DNA of 64,000 nt from Agrobacterium sp. RAC06 (GCF_001713475.1 NZ_CP016499.1:2356001-2420000), one strand, 5' to 3'; shown: positions 13,201 through 21,991, numbered from the stretch's first letter. The notes: generated by a model from the sequence alone, not told the origin. A program made the numbers and translations.

Positions 13201-13759
13201 CCTCGGCTTGTCGATCGTCGACCGCATCGCCAAGGTGCTGCAACACCCGGTGGAACTCGCCTCGAAGCCTGGCAAGGGTACGACGTTCAAGGTTGTCATG
13301 CCGCTCGACGTCGCCAAGCCGGCCGCCCAGGGCGTCGTATCGATCGATGCCGGCAGTCGCTCCACGCCGGCGCTGCAGGGCTTCCGGGTGCTGTGCATCG
13401 ACAACGAGCCGAAGATCCTCGAAGGCATGCAGCTTCTCATCTCCGGTTGGGGTTGCACTGTCGAATGCGCAGGCTCGATCGCCGAGATGGACGAACTGAT
13501 CAAGTCCACCAAGGCTCCGGATCTGGTCATTGTCGACTACCATCTGGACGATGGCAGCGGCATCGGGGCAGTTCTCAGGCTAAGAGCACTGACACAGGCC
13601 GACATCCCCGCTCTTCTGATCACAGCCGATCGCTCGGCGGAGGTGCGTGCGGAGGCCGAGCGCCATTCGATAACCCTGCAGCACAAGCCGGTGCGGCCTG
13701 CTGCGCTTCGTGCCTTCATCACGCAGATCTCCTCGCAACGCAGTGCGGCAGCTGAATAG
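10253..13759 (+). CDS. hybrid sensor histidine kinase with sodium/solute symporter-like sensor (NahK/ErcS'-type)
   Basis: A 1168-residue membrane kinase. Residues 1 to about 500 form a sodium:solute symporter-like domain of about 12-13 membrane helices. A linker leads to a PAS domain (about 643-760), a coiled coil (761-795), a dimerisation/phosphoacceptor domain with H811 (AAAGHDILQPLN), an ATPase domain with N-box NLVSNAIKYT and DSGIGIP, and a receiver with D1095 (IVDYHLDDG). The start is GTG with a strong GAGGAGG six bases upstream. Such symporter-kinases often govern use of a small organic acid, but the ligand here is unknown. No cognate regulator is adjacent; the LuxR-type regulator at 39535 is one candidate only. 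Confidence 0.9.
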   Translation: MFPGWIIVASAIGYLLLLFAVASYGDRKTRVHGVPAGGRPVVYALSLAVYCTSWTYFGGVGLAAEHGLEFMAIYIGPILMYTLGMPILRRIVELAKTEKITSGADFVAARYGKNPVVGMLVTVIYLVGIIPYIALQLKAVSSSVAAVMDPTAYGIGTGNLYFIDLPLIVAFILACFAVIFGTRHTDATEHQDGLILAIAMESVVKLIAFWTLGVFVIWVMFDGPADLWQKAVESEAVMAALTHETPPSRWLLLIALSAFAIIMLPRQFHVTVVENRTPRELKLAGILMPIYLIAINIFVLPAAIAGVLMFGGSGDADLYVLSLPLEAGSGFVSLLTFIGGFSAATAMVIVASVALAIMVSNDMVLPIFLRQKLVGRPSQREDFAKTLLHIRRTAIFGVLLLGYVYFRSADNTTGLAKIGLLSFTAIAQIAPAMFGGLIWRRANARGAIAGLTIGFLVWAYLLFLPSLGAEDHSWIASAVLGFLLPGLSMFEPQYADPLVNATIFSLLINTLAFVIGSLSRNPRPVERIQSAIFIKRQPRSNSATRGWKTSVAVGDLKAAIARYLGNERMERSFRSYEQTVGRKLADDSPADMAFIHFSEQLLGSAIGSSSARLVLSLILQKAEDPSADTVWLLDQASEALQYNQDMMQTALAQMEQGIAVFDASDRLTIWNRRFRTLLDLPEHVGQVGFPLLDMIAILAQRGDVPAGDTQAVIRSFHQFDRPFQMVLAGGQRIIEVRCNLMPDKGLVATFSDITSRVEADQALKQANETLEQRVSERTAELTRVNHALAEARAAADEANIGKTRFFAAAGHDILQPLNAARLYSSSLVERLGDSQNSALVGNIDSALESVESILGAVLDISRLDTGAMKPRFSSVPLNSLLQRIETDFAPMAREKDLKLVVMPTTLSVRSDPTLLRRLVQNLVSNAIKYTPSGRVVVGARRQGDKVVIQVTDSGIGIPSSKFRTVFKEFARLEEGMRTASGLGLGLSIVDRIAKVLQHPVELASKPGKGTTFKVVMPLDVAKPAAQGVVSIDAGSRSTPALQGFRVLCIDNEPKILEGMQLLISGWGCTVECAGSIAEMDELIKSTKAPDLVIVDYHLDDGSGIGAVLRLRALTQADIPALLITADRSAEVRAEAERHSITLQHKPVRPAALRAFITQISSQRSAAAE

Positions 13760-13792
13760 CTCTGCGGATAAGTGGGCTTGAGATACCCGATA

Positions 13793-15271
13793 TCACCAGC
13801 TCTTCAGGGCGCGCAGCGTCGGCGTCTTCTTGAAGACGTGATCGTTCATGCGCCCCATCAGACGGTCGAGAAGCGAGACCGCCTCGACCACGGCGGGCCC
13901 CTTGTTCAGCATCACGCATTCGGCCCGCGCCGCCATAGCGGCATCGGTCATCTCGCCGCGTGTCGGAATGCCCTGCTTAACCATGTCTTCCAGCACCTGT
14001 GTCGCCCAGATGCAGGGCACGGAGGCCGCCTCGCAGATCCAGAGGATCTCCTCCTGCATTTCCGCCAGCCGTTCAAAGCCGATTTCAGCAGCGAGATCGC
14101 CACGTGCGATCATCACACCGAACGGCCCGCGCTGGCGTGCCCGCGCGATAAGGGCCGGAAGATTGGTGAGCGCGAGCGGCTGCTCGATCTTGGCGATCAG
14201 GCCGAGCTGCCGATCGGTCCTGCCGTGACGAGCGAGGACGTCGTCGAGCAGATCGATGTCTTCCGGTCGACTGACAAAGGAATAGCCGATCAGATCGGCG
14301 CATTCGATGACCATCTCAAGGTCGGCTTCGTCCTTGCTGGTCAGCGGCGAAAGCCCGAGCGCGGTGTCGGGAAGGTTGATGCCCTTTTCGGGCTTCAGGC
14401 GAGTGCCGCCGGATTTGGTGCGCCGAACGACGATGATCGCCTCCTCCGCTGCGACGCTTTCGACAACCGCTTCGAGCTTTCCGTCATCGTAACGGAGCCG
14501 ATCACCGACGGAGAGTCGGGTGACCATTTCCGGTAGCGAGACCGCAGCCGAGTGCGGGGCTTTCTCATCGATACGCGGAGCAGCATTTGCGACGAGGCGG
14601 ACGCGATCACCGATCTGCAGCCTCGGCTTTTTGTCGACCGAGGCCACGTCGCCCGTTCTGATCTTTGGACCGGCAATGTCCATCAGAACCTTGATGTCAC
14701 GTCCGCAGACGCCGGCGGCTGCCTGGACGAAAGCTGTCATGGTGCGCCACGCCTCCGGATCGTCATGGGCGCAATTGATGCGGGCGACATCCATGCCGGC
14801 CCGGGCGAGATCCAAAATAAGGTCGGGACTTTCGGCGGCCTGACTGGGCAGCGTCACCATGATTCGCGTCCGGCGGCTAGCCGGCTTTGTGCCAAACAGG
14901 TCAACAGTGGCAGCCTCAAGCCGCGCCTCGCCAGCAAAAAAATCTGTTTCCGCCGGCATGGCGGGAGCCTCTGCCCGGACGCCCGAAAGCGATGCCAGCG
15001 CATGGATCACGGCGTCGATCGTTGGCAGGACACGGCTCTCCAGCCGGCCCATGGAAGAGAGGCCAAGCGACATGAGGCGCCGTTGCAACAGACGAATATC
15101 GTGATGACGCAAAGCAAGGTAATGGGCCAGATTGGCGATCGCCGGATCCGCTTCGCCATTCCCTGACGACAAAAGCGAAGCTCCGTCGAGGATCGCTTGC
15201 CTAAGCGTCACCATCTCGGTGTGGGTTTCAGCTGCGCGAATGGTGGCGTCGGTGGTCTCTCGCATGTTCAT
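13793..15271 (-). CDS. pyruvate-kinase-like protein without C-terminal domain
   Basis: 492 residues. The first ~130 are helical and not pyruvate kinase. From residue 134 the catalytic fold follows in order: RTRIMVTLPS, GMDVARINCAHD (159-170), DIAGPKIRTG, B-domain, KGINLPD, then catalytic K361 and metal ligand E363 (AKIEQP), ARGDLAAE (389-396) and ATQVLEDMV. After MLNKGP the chain ends within about 35 residues, so the usual regulatory C-domain of about 120 residues is absent. K361, E363 and the GD pair suggest retained phosphotransfer chemistry, but whether it is a true pyruvate kinase is open. Convergent with the sensor kinase gene; divergent neighbours are unrelated sugar/lipid hydrolases. 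Confidence 0.8.
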   Translation of the reverse strand: MNMRETTDATIRAAETHTEMVTLRQAILDGASLLSSGNGEADPAIANLAHYLALRHHDIRLLQRRLMSLGLSSMGRLESRVLPTIDAVIHALASLSGVRAEAPAMPAETDFFAGEARLEAATVDLFGTKPASRRTRIMVTLPSQAAESPDLILDLARAGMDVARINCAHDDPEAWRTMTAFVQAAAGVCGRDIKVLMDIAGPKIRTGDVASVDKKPRLQIGDRVRLVANAAPRIDEKAPHSAAVSLPEMVTRLSVGDRLRYDDGKLEAVVESVAAEEAIIVVRRTKSGGTRLKPEKGINLPDTALGLSPLTSKDEADLEMVIECADLIGYSFVSRPEDIDLLDDVLARHGRTDRQLGLIAKIEQPLALTNLPALIARARQRGPFGVMIARGDLAAEIGFERLAEMQEEILWICEAASVPCIWATQVLEDMVKQGIPTRGEMTDAAMAARAECVMLNKGPAVVEAVSLLDRLMGRMNDHVFKKTPTLRALKSW

Positions 15272-15349
15272 GATCGGCCCTGCCTGGTTGTTGCAGAACC
15301 CTAATCCCGGCTTGTTGACAGCCCAATGACAGTCGATGTCGCAGGGATC

Positions 15350-17065
15350 TCAGAGCCTGAGGCTCCATACGGTGGCGTTGACCACGACACCGGGCTCAGC
15401 CACGAGCCTTGCCGCCCTTACCGGCTCAAAGCCAGCAATCCGCTTGGTGCCGGCGACGCGCCCGCCATCGGCAAAAACCTCCAGAGAGCCGTAGTCGAGG
15501 AAGACGCGCAGGCGGCGGGCGCCGGCCGCCTTCGCCAGATAGCGCGGACCCGGCGGCTCCTCGGGGCGGTCGAGATAGCCGTACAGGATCTCAAGGCCTT
15601 CCTCATGCTGGGCAACGGCCAGGCGAATGTCCGGATGGTCGAACTCCAGGCGAAACGCGCCGCCTGCCTCCGACAGCTCGAAGGTTATTTCGGCAGCGCC
15701 ATTGGGCAGCTCTATGAGTTGCCCGGACGCCAGCCGCGTACGATCGAGCATGCGCGCGCGCAGGCTTTCGGCCGCGCCAATGGGAGGCGTCAGCAACGTA
15801 TCTCCTTCGAGAACCAGCGTGCGCGGCAATGTCATCGCAGAGGGAAAATCGACGGTCGGACCGGTATCCGCCCAATTGCCGAGCCAGCCGATGCCGACCG
15901 GCGTGTTGCCATCGACGAATGCCTGGAAAGCATAGTTGTCGGTGCCGAAATCGAGTTCGCGGCCGAAGGACTTGGCGAAACTACGGCCGTCGAACCAACC
16001 GATATCGATCATCGTCAGATTATGTCGACCGGTCTCCTTGTCCTCGCCGTTCATCAGGCCATAGATCAGCGCCCAGCGGGTGGCTGGGTCGCGGTAGTCG
16101 CCATCCATGGGCAGAAGGCAGGGGCATTCGAGGGCCGAGGTTTGATAGCGGGTCTCGGTGTAGAGCTTGCCGACATAGGCCCAGCCGGCTGCGGCCGTGT
16201 TGTCCTCCGTCTGGTAAAGCAGCACCACGCCGCCCGTGCCGCTCTGACTGCCGAGCAGCGTTTTCCACAACCCATCCGGACCGCGGAAAACGTAAGGGTC
16301 GCGAAAGTCGAATGTCAGGCCTTCGCCATCCGGTCGACGGGGCAGGAAGACTTCTGCTGCACCCGCGCTGAACAGATCAGTCGATGTCGCCGTCAGCTGG
16401 ATTTCCTGCTCGGGCATGCGCTCGGCGATCTTCTCCGTGAAGAAAACCCGGATGCCGGGCCCGTCGGTCCGCGCAATCGCCGAACCGGAGAAGGCGCCTC
16501 CGCGCTTGTCCGGTCGCACCGTCAGTTCCTCGGAGGGGAAGAGGAAGACCGGCAGATGCCGCCAGCGCAAATAGTCCGAAGAGACGGCGTGGCCCCAATG
16601 CATGTTGTTCCAGATGCGTCCATGCGAATAGTGCTGGTAGAAGAGATGCGGGCGTCCTCCGAATCGACCGAAGCCGTTCGGGTCATTCATCCAGCCGAAG
16701 GGCGGGCGGAAGTGATATCCATAAGGCAGATCCGGCGGCTCGTTCGAAGGATTGGTATGGATGACCGTGATGCCTGTCTCCAGCACGTCCGAAGGCGTGA
16801 ACCAGTAGGCGACAGAGAGCGACGTAACCGCCATGTCATAGGCGAGGGTGACCGTGCCTCCGCCGAATACCTGATAGATGCGGAAGGAGTTCTCTTCCGC
16901 ATTCGAAGCCTGCACTTCACCAAACTTGCCATTTGCGCTGTACAACGACACCGCCCCCGGCTCTTCCGGCGTCACCGCCTTTAGCCAGAGATGCAGCACG
17001 GCGTTCACAGGAAGTTCGACTTCGATAGCCCTGTAGTGATCCGGTATGCCGGTCGCTGTCGTCAT
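15350..17065 (-). CDS. glycoside hydrolase family 32 (beta-fructosidase/sucrose hydrolase/levanase type)
   Basis: Cleaves fructose from sucrose or fructans by a retaining mechanism. Of 571 residues, about the first 115 form an extra N-terminal beta-rich domain. The catalytic five-bladed propeller follows with nucleophile D128 in WMNDPNG, transition-state motif FRDPYVF and acid/base ECPCLL. A C-terminal beta-sandwich contains DYGSLEVFADGG, typical of GH32. No signal peptide is evident, which favours an intracellular enzyme. The gene faces away from the glycerophosphodiesterase gene. Whether sucrose or a fructan is the substrate is undecided. Confidence 0.88.
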   Translation of the reverse strand: MTTATGIPDHYRAIEVELPVNAVLHLWLKAVTPEEPGAVSLYSANGKFGEVQASNAEENSFRIYQVFGGGTVTLAYDMAVTSLSVAYWFTPSDVLETGITVIHTNPSNEPPDLPYGYHFRPPFGWMNDPNGFGRFGGRPHLFYQHYSHGRIWNNMHWGHAVSSDYLRWRHLPVFLFPSEELTVRPDKRGGAFSGSAIARTDGPGIRVFFTEKIAERMPEQEIQLTATSTDLFSAGAAEVFLPRRPDGEGLTFDFRDPYVFRGPDGLWKTLLGSQSGTGGVVLLYQTEDNTAAAGWAYVGKLYTETRYQTSALECPCLLPMDGDYRDPATRWALIYGLMNGEDKETGRHNLTMIDIGWFDGRSFAKSFGRELDFGTDNYAFQAFVDGNTPVGIGWLGNWADTGPTVDFPSAMTLPRTLVLEGDTLLTPPIGAAESLRARMLDRTRLASGQLIELPNGAAEITFELSEAGGAFRLEFDHPDIRLAVAQHEEGLEILYGYLDRPEEPPGPRYLAKAAGARRLRVFLDYGSLEVFADGGRVAGTKRIAGFEPVRAARLVAEPGVVVNATVWSLRL

Positions 17066-17222
17066 GCAGGTCTCCCTTTTCTTTCTAGGCCAGCGCTCAA
17101 CGGAAGGAGCTACGTGGCTGTTCCATGCCTCGTTGTCACAGAGGCTTCAGAAAACCGTCATGGCGGCTTCACTCAAAGCGCCTACTGCGGCGAGAACGAC
17201 ACTGAAGATCGGAGCCCTGCTC

Positions 17223-18254
17223 ATGCGTCTCGCCGTTCTCGTCCTCGGCCTGCTTCTGACCCTCGTCACGGGGGCTGCAAGCCTTGCCCCCATTCCTCCG
17301 TCCAATCGTGCGGCCCTCATTCACGAGCGCCTGACCGAGGCCAACCTCAATCGCGATCATGTCATGGTCGTGGCCCATCGCGCCGGCTGGAAGAAGGATG
17401 GGGTCGTCGTTCGCGCCGAAAACTCGTTTGCCGCCATCGACCACGCCGTTTCGACCGGGGTTGAAATGGTGGAGCTCGATGTGAGGCGTTCGAAAGACGG
17501 CACCCTTGTCATCATGCATGATGAAACACTCGATCGCACCACCAGCTGCCAGGGAAAAGTGGTCGAGTTCACCCTTGCACAGCTTAGAACCTGCCGGCTC
17601 TTGGTAGAGGGAGACCGTCGCCCGACAGACGAACATGTCTTCACGCTCGAAGAAGCGATGCTGCATGCGCGCGGCCGGATCCTGATCAACATCGACAACA
17701 AGCTCGAGCCGGAAGCCCTGGTGGAAGTCGCGGATCTTGCCCGCAGCCTCGGTATGAGCGACGGCGTGCTTCTGAAGATGGCAGTGTGGAATGCTGAGCG
17801 GCTGCAACTCGCTCGCGACATCCGCCGCGCCATCGGGGCCGAGTTCGCTTTCATGCCGATCCTCGCCGATGACGCCGTGACCGAGCCCGCATTCATCGAC
17901 CGTACCCAATCAGCGCTCGGCGCACCGGCCGCCGAGCTTGTCCACTGGTATCGGGATTCATCGGAGCCGATCACCTCGGATGGCGGACCTCTGCTCTCGC
18001 CCCTCGCCCGCGCGGCTGCGGTCCGCAATAACACCCATCTTTGGATCAACACCTATCCGATCACCGATCGCCCTGAGGGCATGGTGGCGGGGGGACGCGG
18101 CGATTATCTCGCACTTTCGACAGGGCGACCGGAGGATGTCTGGGGCTTCTTCATCGAACGGGGCGTGACCATCATCCAGACGGACGAGCCGGAAGCAGTG
18201 ATTGCGTGGCTCGACGCGCAGGGGCTGCGGCGGTCGTATGAGCTGACGAACTGA
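17223..18254 (+). CDS. secreted glycerophosphodiester phosphodiesterase
   Basis: Hydrolyses glycerophosphodiesters to glycerol-3-phosphate and an alcohol. From the chosen start (17223) there is a classic signal peptide (MRLAVLVLGLLLTLVTGAAS), then the GDPD core: AHRAGW, ENSFAAIDHA, EMVELDVRRSKDG and IMHDETLDRTT carry the metal-binding and catalytic residues. GGAG eight bases before 17223 supports this start. Starts at 17160 or 17046 would bury the signal peptide behind 21-59 residues, and 17046 would overlap the divergent GH32 gene. Likely scavenges lipid head groups in the periplasm. Confidence 0.86.
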   Translation: MRLAVLVLGLLLTLVTGAASLAPIPPSNRAALIHERLTEANLNRDHVMVVAHRAGWKKDGVVVRAENSFAAIDHAVSTGVEMVELDVRRSKDGTLVIMHDETLDRTTSCQGKVVEFTLAQLRTCRLLVEGDRRPTDEHVFTLEEAMLHARGRILINIDNKLEPEALVEVADLARSLGMSDGVLLKMAVWNAERLQLARDIRRAIGAEFAFMPILADDAVTEPAFIDRTQSALGAPAAELVHWYRDSSEPITSDGGPLLSPLARAAAVRNNTHLWINTYPITDRPEGMVAGGRGDYLALSTGRPEDVWGFFIERGVTIIQTDEPEAVIAWLDAQGLRRSYELTN

Positions 18255-18276
18255 AGCTTCACACAAGACCCGAACG

Positions 18277-18304
18277 AAAAAAGGCGGCCTGGGGGCCGCC
18301 TTTT
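18277..18304. terminator. bidirectional intrinsic terminator
   Basis: GGCGGCC (18283-18289) pairs with GGCCGCC (18294-18300). It is flanked by AAAAAA on the left and TTTT on the right, so it can end both the phosphodiesterase and the convergent fadJ transcripts. Confidence 0.8.
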
Positions 18305-18326
18305 CCAATTCATTCAGGACCTAAGC

Positions 18327-20540
18327 TCATGCGGCCTTAGCGGCTTCGCCGTAGGGGTCGAAGCGGCCGTAGAAGGTTTCACCCTTGGCGGCCATGTCCT
18401 TGAGGAGCGGCGTTGGCGTGAAGTGCGGGCCGTAGTCTTTGGCGAGGCGTTCGCAGAGTTCCACGAAGGTCTTCACACCCATGCCGTCGATATAGGACAG
18501 GGCACCGCCGGTGTAGGGTGCAAAACCGAAGCCCAGGATCGAGCCGACATCGGCTTCGCGCGGGTCGGTGACAATGCCTTCCTCGACGGTGCGGGCGGCT
18601 TCGAGCGCGATAGTTGCGAGGAAGCGTTCCTGCAGTGTCTTGACGTCGACGGCTTCCGGCTTCTGCTGCGGGTAGAGATCCTTCAGGCCCGGCCAGATAT
18701 GCTTCTTCGCGGGCTTTGCCGGATAGTCGTAGAAGCCCTTGCCGTTCTTGCGGCCAAAGCGCTCTTCTTTTTCGACCATGCGGGCAACCAGCTCCATGTG
18801 GCGCGGGTCAATCGCCTTCTCGCCGAGGTCAGCAACGGTTGCCTTCAGGATCTTGTAGGAGAGATCGATCGCCACTTCGTCGTTCAGCGCCAGCGGACCG
18901 ACCGGCATGCCGGCGAACTTTGCGGCATTCTCGATCATGACCGGCGGCACGCCTTCGATGAGCATGTTGTAGCTCTCGGACATGTAGCGCAGGACGCAGC
19001 GGTTGACGAAGAAGCCGCGCGTGTCGTTGACGACGATCGGGGTCTTCTTGATCGCGGCAACATAATCGAGGGCCACCGCCAGCGCCTTGTCACCCGTCTC
19101 CTTGCCGAGAATGACTTCGGTCAGCATCATCTTCTCGACCGGCGAGAAGAAGTGGATGCCGATGAAATCGACCGGGCGCTTGGAGTTTCCGGCCAAGCCC
19201 GTGATCGGCAGGGTCGAGGTGTTGGAGGCAAAGATCGCGCCTTCCGGCAGCACGGCCTCGACCTTCTCGATGACGGCCTTCTTGACATCACGGTCTTCGA
19301 AGACGGCCTCGATGACGAGATCGGCGTCAGCGAGCGTGCCGTAATCGTCGGACGGCGTGATCAGCGAAAGGAGCTTTTCGCCCTCGTCCTTGGTGAGCTT
19401 TCCCTTACCGACGGCACCGGCAACGAGGCCTTCCGAATGGGTCTTGCCCTTTCCGGCAGCTTCCATGTCGCGGTCAATCAGCACGACATTGATGCCGGCA
19501 GCGGCTGTCACATAGGCGATCGAGGCGCCCATGAAACCGGCGCCGACGACGCCGACCTTCTTGATCTCGGACTTTGGCTGACCCGCCGGGCGGCGGGCAC
19601 CCTTGTTCAGTTCCTGCATCGAGACGAAGAGCGAGCGGATCATCGAATAGGCTTCGGTGGTCTGGACGATCTCGGTGAAGTAGCGCTGCTCGATCCTGAG
19701 ACCCGTGTCGAAGGGCACCTGGAGGCCTTCATAAACGCTCTTAAGGATGGCAAGCGCTGCCGGGTAGTTGCCTGCGGTTTCGCGGCGCATGATCGCGGAA
19801 GCGGCCGGCCATAGCTGGGCTGCGGCCGGCGTCCAGATGCCACCGCCGGGAACCTTGAAGCCCTTTTCGTCCCAGGGGGCGACAGGCTTCAGACCGTCCT
19901 TGATCATCTGCTTGGCAGCGTTGATCAGTTCGCCTGGCTCGACGACCTGATGCACCAGGTTCATAGCCTTGGCGCGAGCTGCCGACAGCGTCTGACCGGT
20001 GGTCATCATCTGCAGGGCGTCCTGCGTGTTGGCGAGGCGGGCGACGCGCTGCGTGCCGCCGGCGCCCGGGAAGATGCCGACCTTGACTTCCGGCAGGCCG
20101 ATCTTGACCTGCTTGGCGCTCGACGCCACGCGGCCATGGCAGGCGAGCGACAGTTCGGTCGCGCCGCCCATGCAGGTGCCGTTGATGGCGGAGACCCACG
20201 GCTTGCCGTTGGTCTCGATCTTGCGCCACAGCCAGGTCATGCGACCGGCGGCGTCAAACAGCTTCTGGACAGCAGCGGTCGGGTCCTTGGCCTTTTCCTC
20301 TTCGAGCATGGAGAACATGCCCTTGATCATGGTGAGATCGGCGCCGCCGGAGAAGGAGGACTTGCCCGAGGTGAAGACCACGCCCTTGATGCCATCATCG
20401 GCAACCGTCTGCTCGAGGATCTTCTCGATCTCGTCCATGACTTCGACGGTGAAGACGTTCATCGACTTGTCGGGCATGTCCCAGGTGACGAGGGCAATGC
20501 CGTCTGCGTCGGTCTCGATGGTAAAGTTCTTGTAGGTCAT
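18327..20540 (-). CDS. fadJ: FadJ/FadB-type enoyl-CoA hydratase / 3-hydroxyacyl-CoA dehydrogenase
   Basis: Bifunctional enzyme for steps two and three of fatty-acid beta-oxidation, 737 residues. The N-terminal crotonase domain has catalytic Glu pair E129 (GGATEL) and E151 (LPEVKVG) and the oxyanion-type GGAD near 65-68. The C-terminal half starts with the NAD motif GAGFMG at 333-338, carries FFSPVEKM and NDTRGFFVNR, and ends with the second 3HCDH domain. It is the last gene of the minus-strand cluster acyl-CoA dehydrogenase, thiolase, small membrane protein, FadJ. The symbol fadB is also used for this gene in rhizobia. Confidence 0.95.
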   Translation of the reverse strand: MTYKNFTIETDADGIALVTWDMPDKSMNVFTVEVMDEIEKILEQTVADDGIKGVVFTSGKSSFSGGADLTMIKGMFSMLEEEKAKDPTAAVQKLFDAAGRMTWLWRKIETNGKPWVSAINGTCMGGATELSLACHGRVASSAKQVKIGLPEVKVGIFPGAGGTQRVARLANTQDALQMMTTGQTLSAARAKAMNLVHQVVEPGELINAAKQMIKDGLKPVAPWDEKGFKVPGGGIWTPAAAQLWPAASAIMRRETAGNYPAALAILKSVYEGLQVPFDTGLRIEQRYFTEIVQTTEAYSMIRSLFVSMQELNKGARRPAGQPKSEIKKVGVVGAGFMGASIAYVTAAAGINVVLIDRDMEAAGKGKTHSEGLVAGAVGKGKLTKDEGEKLLSLITPSDDYGTLADADLVIEAVFEDRDVKKAVIEKVEAVLPEGAIFASNTSTLPITGLAGNSKRPVDFIGIHFFSPVEKMMLTEVILGKETGDKALAVALDYVAAIKKTPIVVNDTRGFFVNRCVLRYMSESYNMLIEGVPPVMIENAAKFAGMPVGPLALNDEVAIDLSYKILKATVADLGEKAIDPRHMELVARMVEKEERFGRKNGKGFYDYPAKPAKKHIWPGLKDLYPQQKPEAVDVKTLQERFLATIALEAARTVEEGIVTDPREADVGSILGFGFAPYTGGALSYIDGMGVKTFVELCERLAKDYGPHFTPTPLLKDMAAKGETFYGRFDPYGEAAKAA

Positions 20541-20574
20541 GATGGGATTCCTCTTCCCTGAAATCTTTTGTCGC

Positions 20575-20772
20575 TCAGAAGACGCCGAGAACGAAACACA
20601 GCCAGGTCACCAGAAGTCCGAGAATGACAACACTGAGCCAAAAGGTGATGCGGTTCGAAAGGACATCCTTTTTGGCGAGGATAGGAGGCCCCTTTTCGGC
20701 GGCCTCTTTCATGTCGCTTTCGATCTTTCTCAGCTCGAAGTGTCGTTTGGTCTCGTTGTGGTGACCGGCCAT
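20575..20772 (-). CDS. small single-pass membrane protein
   Basis: 65 residues: a charged N-terminal half rich in Lys, Glu and His, then one hydrophobic segment (FWLSVVILGLLVTWLCFVL) at the C-terminal end. It sits between the thiolase gene (10 bases upstream) and fadJ (34 bases downstream) on the same strand, so it is almost certainly cotranscribed with them. I do not recognise a family. Tail-anchored topology with a cytoplasmic N-terminus is likely from charge distribution. Confidence 0.75.
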   Translation of the reverse strand: MAGHHNETKRHFELRKIESDMKEAAEKGPPILAKKDVLSNRITFWLSVVILGLLVTWLCFVLGVF

Positions 20773-20782
20773 GGTGCGCTCC

Positions 20783-21991
20783 TCAAACGCGCTCGATAAC
20801 CGTCGCCGTACCCATGCCGGCGCCGATGCAGAGCGTGACCAGCGCGGTGTTCAGATCGCGGCGTTCCAGCTCGTCGAGCACCGTGCCGAGGATCATCGCG
20901 CCGGTGGCACCGAGCGGATGGCCCATGGCGATCGCGCCGCCGGCGACGTTCATCTTCGAATGGTCGACGTTGAAATGCTGCATGAAGCGCAGGACGACGG
21001 CGGCAAACGCCTCGTTCAGTTCGAACAGGTCGAAGTCGGAGATCTTCATGCCGGTGCGCTTCAGGAGCTTTTCCGTCACGTCAACCGGGCCGGTCAGCAT
21101 GAGCGCTGGGTCGGAGCCGATATTGGTGAAGGCGCGGATGCGCGCGCGCGGCTTCAGACCCATCGAGTCCCCGCCAGCCTTGGAGCCGACGAGAACGGCA
21201 GCAGCACCATCGACGATGCCGGACGAATTGCCGGCATGGTGGATGTAGTTGATGCGCTCGATTTCCGGATGGGCCTGGATGGCGACGGCTTCGAAGCCAC
21301 CCATTTCGCCGGGCATCTGGAAGGAAGGATTCAGGCTTGCCAGCGACTGCATGTCGGTGCCGGGGCGCATGTGTTCGTCGCGGTCGAGAATGACGAGGCC
21401 GTTGCCGTCCTTCACCGGGATGACGGACTTGGCGAAGTTGCCGGCAGCCCAGGAGGCGGCGGAGCGCTTCTGGCTCTCGACGGCATAGGCATCGACATCG
21501 TCGCGGGTGAAGCCATACTTGGTGGCGATCAGGTCGGCAGACACACCCTGCGGCATGAAATAGCCGGGGAAGTTGACCGAGGGGTCCATGTACCAGGCAC
21601 CGCCCGACATGCCCATGCCGACGCGGGACATGCTTTCGACGCCACCAGCGATGACGATGTCGTCCGAGCCAGCCACGACCTTGCCGGCGGCAAGGTTGAT
21701 CGCGTCGAGGCCGGAGGCGCAGAAGCGCGAGATCTGGATGCCGGGGGCGGCGAAATCATAACCGGCCTCGAAGGCAGCGGCCTTCGGGATCACGGCGCCG
21801 GCTTCCATCACCGGATCGACGCAGCCGAAGATGATGTCGTCGACGGTCGAGGTGTCGAGGCCGTTGCGGTCGCGCAGTGCTTCCAGTGTCTTGGCGGCCA
21901 GACGGGGGGTCGGCACTTCGTGCAGCGAACCGTCCTTCTTGCCGCGCCCGCGGGGCGTGCGCACATGGTCGTAAATGAAGACTTCAGTCAT
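20783..21991 (-). CDS. fadA: acetyl-CoA acyltransferase (thiolase)
   Basis: Catalyses the thiolytic step of beta-oxidation, giving acetyl-CoA and a shortened acyl-CoA. 402 residues with nucleophile C91 (FCASGLDAINLA), NEAFAA, the histidine motif GGAIAMGHPLGATGA and the second active-site C388 (LCIGAGMG). It is separated from the acyl-CoA dehydrogenase upstream by a 187-base gap that holds a palindromic repeat, and runs closely into the small membrane protein and fadJ. FadA versus FadI naming is not settled by sequence alone. Confidence 0.94.
   Translation of the reverse strand: MTEVFIYDHVRTPRGRGKKDGSLHEVPTPRLAAKTLEALRDRNGLDTSTVDDIIFGCVDPVMEAGAVIPKAAAFEAGYDFAAPGIQISRFCASGLDAINLAAGKVVAGSDDIVIAGGVESMSRVGMGMSGGAWYMDPSVNFPGYFMPQGVSADLIATKYGFTRDDVDAYAVESQKRSAASWAAGNFAKSVIPVKDGNGLVILDRDEHMRPGTDMQSLASLNPSFQMPGEMGGFEAVAIQAHPEIERINYIHHAGNSSGIVDGAAAVLVGSKAGGDSMGLKPRARIRAFTNIGSDPALMLTGPVDVTEKLLKRTGMKISDFDLFELNEAFAAVVLRFMQHFNVDHSKMNVAGGAIAMGHPLGATGAMILGTVLDELERRDLNTALVTLCIGAGMGTATVIERV

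Noticed and set aside
15326..16984. 552-residue open frame opposite the GH32 gene
   Set aside because: Antisense shadow; GH32 catalytic motifs fix the real strand.
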